Positions 6,107 through 6,676 of a stretch of DNA of 6,676 nucleotides are shown here, piece after piece. The number at the start of each line of letters is the position of its first letter. Within the stretch, counting starts at the first letter, position 1. Location of the stretch: contig JAAZCS010000089.1 of assembly GCA_012513125.1 (NCBI GenBank), positions 1 to 6,676 of the forward strand. Direction: 5' to 3'. The notes under the pieces are model-generated. The model made no database searches. It saw only the letters and a list, made by a program, of their open reading frames with translations, and was not told the origin of the DNA. The position numbers and the translations under genes are program-made. Origin of the DNA: Treponema sp. GTDB lineage: Bacteria > Spirochaetota > Spirochaetia > Treponematales > Treponemataceae.

Positions 6107-6676
6107 CTATTTTTTTTCTATTAAGTTATCAACTACATATCTGCCGATTTTCCAATTATCACCAGCACCCATTGTAACAAACAAATAACCATTTTGATTT
6201 TTCTGCTTAATCTCTTCTTCAACAAAAGATGAAGCATCCATAATTTCTTCAAAATAGTAAACATTTTTTGAATATTTTTTTGCTTTTTCAAATAATGTTT
6301 TTCCTGTTATTGTAAAATCATCTTTATTTTCCCTTGCAGAAGCATAAATCTTGTGTAAAATTACAACATCTGCACTTACAAAAGAATATGCAAATTCTTC
6401 TAAAAGAGCTTGAGTTCTAGAATAAGTATGAGACATAAAATCAACAATAATTTTTCTATTAGAATAAAATTGTTTGTATCCATCAAGAGTTGTTTTTATA
6501 GCCGTCGGATGATGTCCGTAATCATCGATAACGATAATAGAGTCACCATTTTTTGTAATACCTTTTCCTACAATTTCACTTCTTCTTTTTCCACCAGAGA
6601 ATTTTAACAATCCTTTTTTAATTTTTTCAAAATAGTCTTTTGGATTTTTTTCATCAGATATAAGCAACCTACATAT
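6107..6676 (-). CDS. murC: UDP-N-acetylmuramate--L-alanine ligase, C-terminal part (cut by window edge)
   Basis: The last 189 codons of an open frame that enters from the right edge. The TTG at 6667-6665 is an internal Leu codon and not a start, because the frame stays open to 6676. MurC adds L-alanine to UDP-N-acetylmuramate with ATP, the first amino acid step of the peptidoglycan stem peptide, in the cytosol. The visible part covers the C-terminal Mur ligase domain. Counting from the edge, the marks are FSGGKRRSE (26-34), IDDYGHHPTAI (50-60), HTYSRT (83-88) and IYASAREN (110-117). HTYSRT separates MurC from the recycling ligase Mpl, which has a different sequence there. The full enzyme is usually about 450-490 residues, so the central ATP-binding domain lies outside. 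It is the first visible gene of the murC-yicC-kinase operon, whose promoter is not in the window. Confidence 0.95.
   Translation of the reverse strand: MCRLLISDEKNPKDYFEKIKKGLLKFSGGKRRSEIVGKGITKNGDSIIVIDDYGHHPTAIKTTLDGYKQFYSNRKIIVDFMSHTYSRTQALLEEFAYSFVSADVVILHKIYASARENKDDFTITGKTLFEKAKKYSKNVYYFEEIMDASSFVEEEIKQKNQNGYLFVTMGAGDNWKIGRYVVDNLIEKK

Noticed and set aside
6107..6667. Apparent complete 186-residue gene starting at TTG 6667
   Set aside because: The frame continues to the window edge, and the product is clearly the C-terminal domain of MurC, so TTG is an internal Leu codon.

Overview
The window is AT-rich (by eye roughly one third G+C or less). It holds six protein-coding genes, two of them cut by the window edges, and no RNA gene, CRISPR array, insertion sequence or prophage sequence. 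Gene content and style suggest a host- or gut-associated spirochaete of the Treponema group. The hints are a lipoprotein signal with a relaxed lipobox (Phe-Leu-Ser-Cys), a surface beta-helix carbohydrate-binding lipoprotein, a cytosolic GH31 glycosidase, a leuC sequence matching my memory of Treponema-type enzymes, and an archaeal-like CMP kinase. The taxonomic assignment is inference; there is no rRNA or other marker in the window.

Layout. (1) 1-527, minus strand: the first 175 codons of leuC (3-isopropylmalate dehydratase large subunit), driven by a strong-looking sigma70 promoter at 566-594. (2) 528-733: divergent intergenic region, very AT-rich, with an 11-bp direct repeat flanking the predicted leuC start site. 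(3) 734-2713, plus strand: complete GH31 alpha-glycosidase, closed by a clear intrinsic terminator at 2732-2782. (4) 2846-4618, plus strand: secreted lipoprotein of the Cthe_2159-like beta-helix type, preceded by a 9-bp inverted repeat that reaches into its Shine-Dalgarno sequence. (5) 4628-4673: perfect 18-bp hairpin between convergent genes, a likely bidirectional terminator. (6) 4672-6676, minus strand: tail of a tightly packed operon, transcribed murC (partial), yicC, cmk-like kinase, with 8-nt gaps and ribosome sites overlapping the upstream stop codons.

How the genes fit together. The murC-yicC-kinase operon is housekeeping: cell wall precursor synthesis, RNA turnover and pyrimidine nucleotide supply. 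leuC belongs to leucine biosynthesis. The two plus-strand genes are the accessory part: a lipoprotein that probably binds plant or mucosal polysaccharide at the cell surface, and a cytoplasmic enzyme that would remove alpha-linked xylose or glucose from imported oligosaccharides. They are separated by a terminator, so any cooperation is functional and not through one transcript. I found no convincing undescribed system. The points most worth a second look are the kinase with Asn at the Walker A lysine position, its place beside yicC, and the inverted repeat over the lipoprotein ribosome site.
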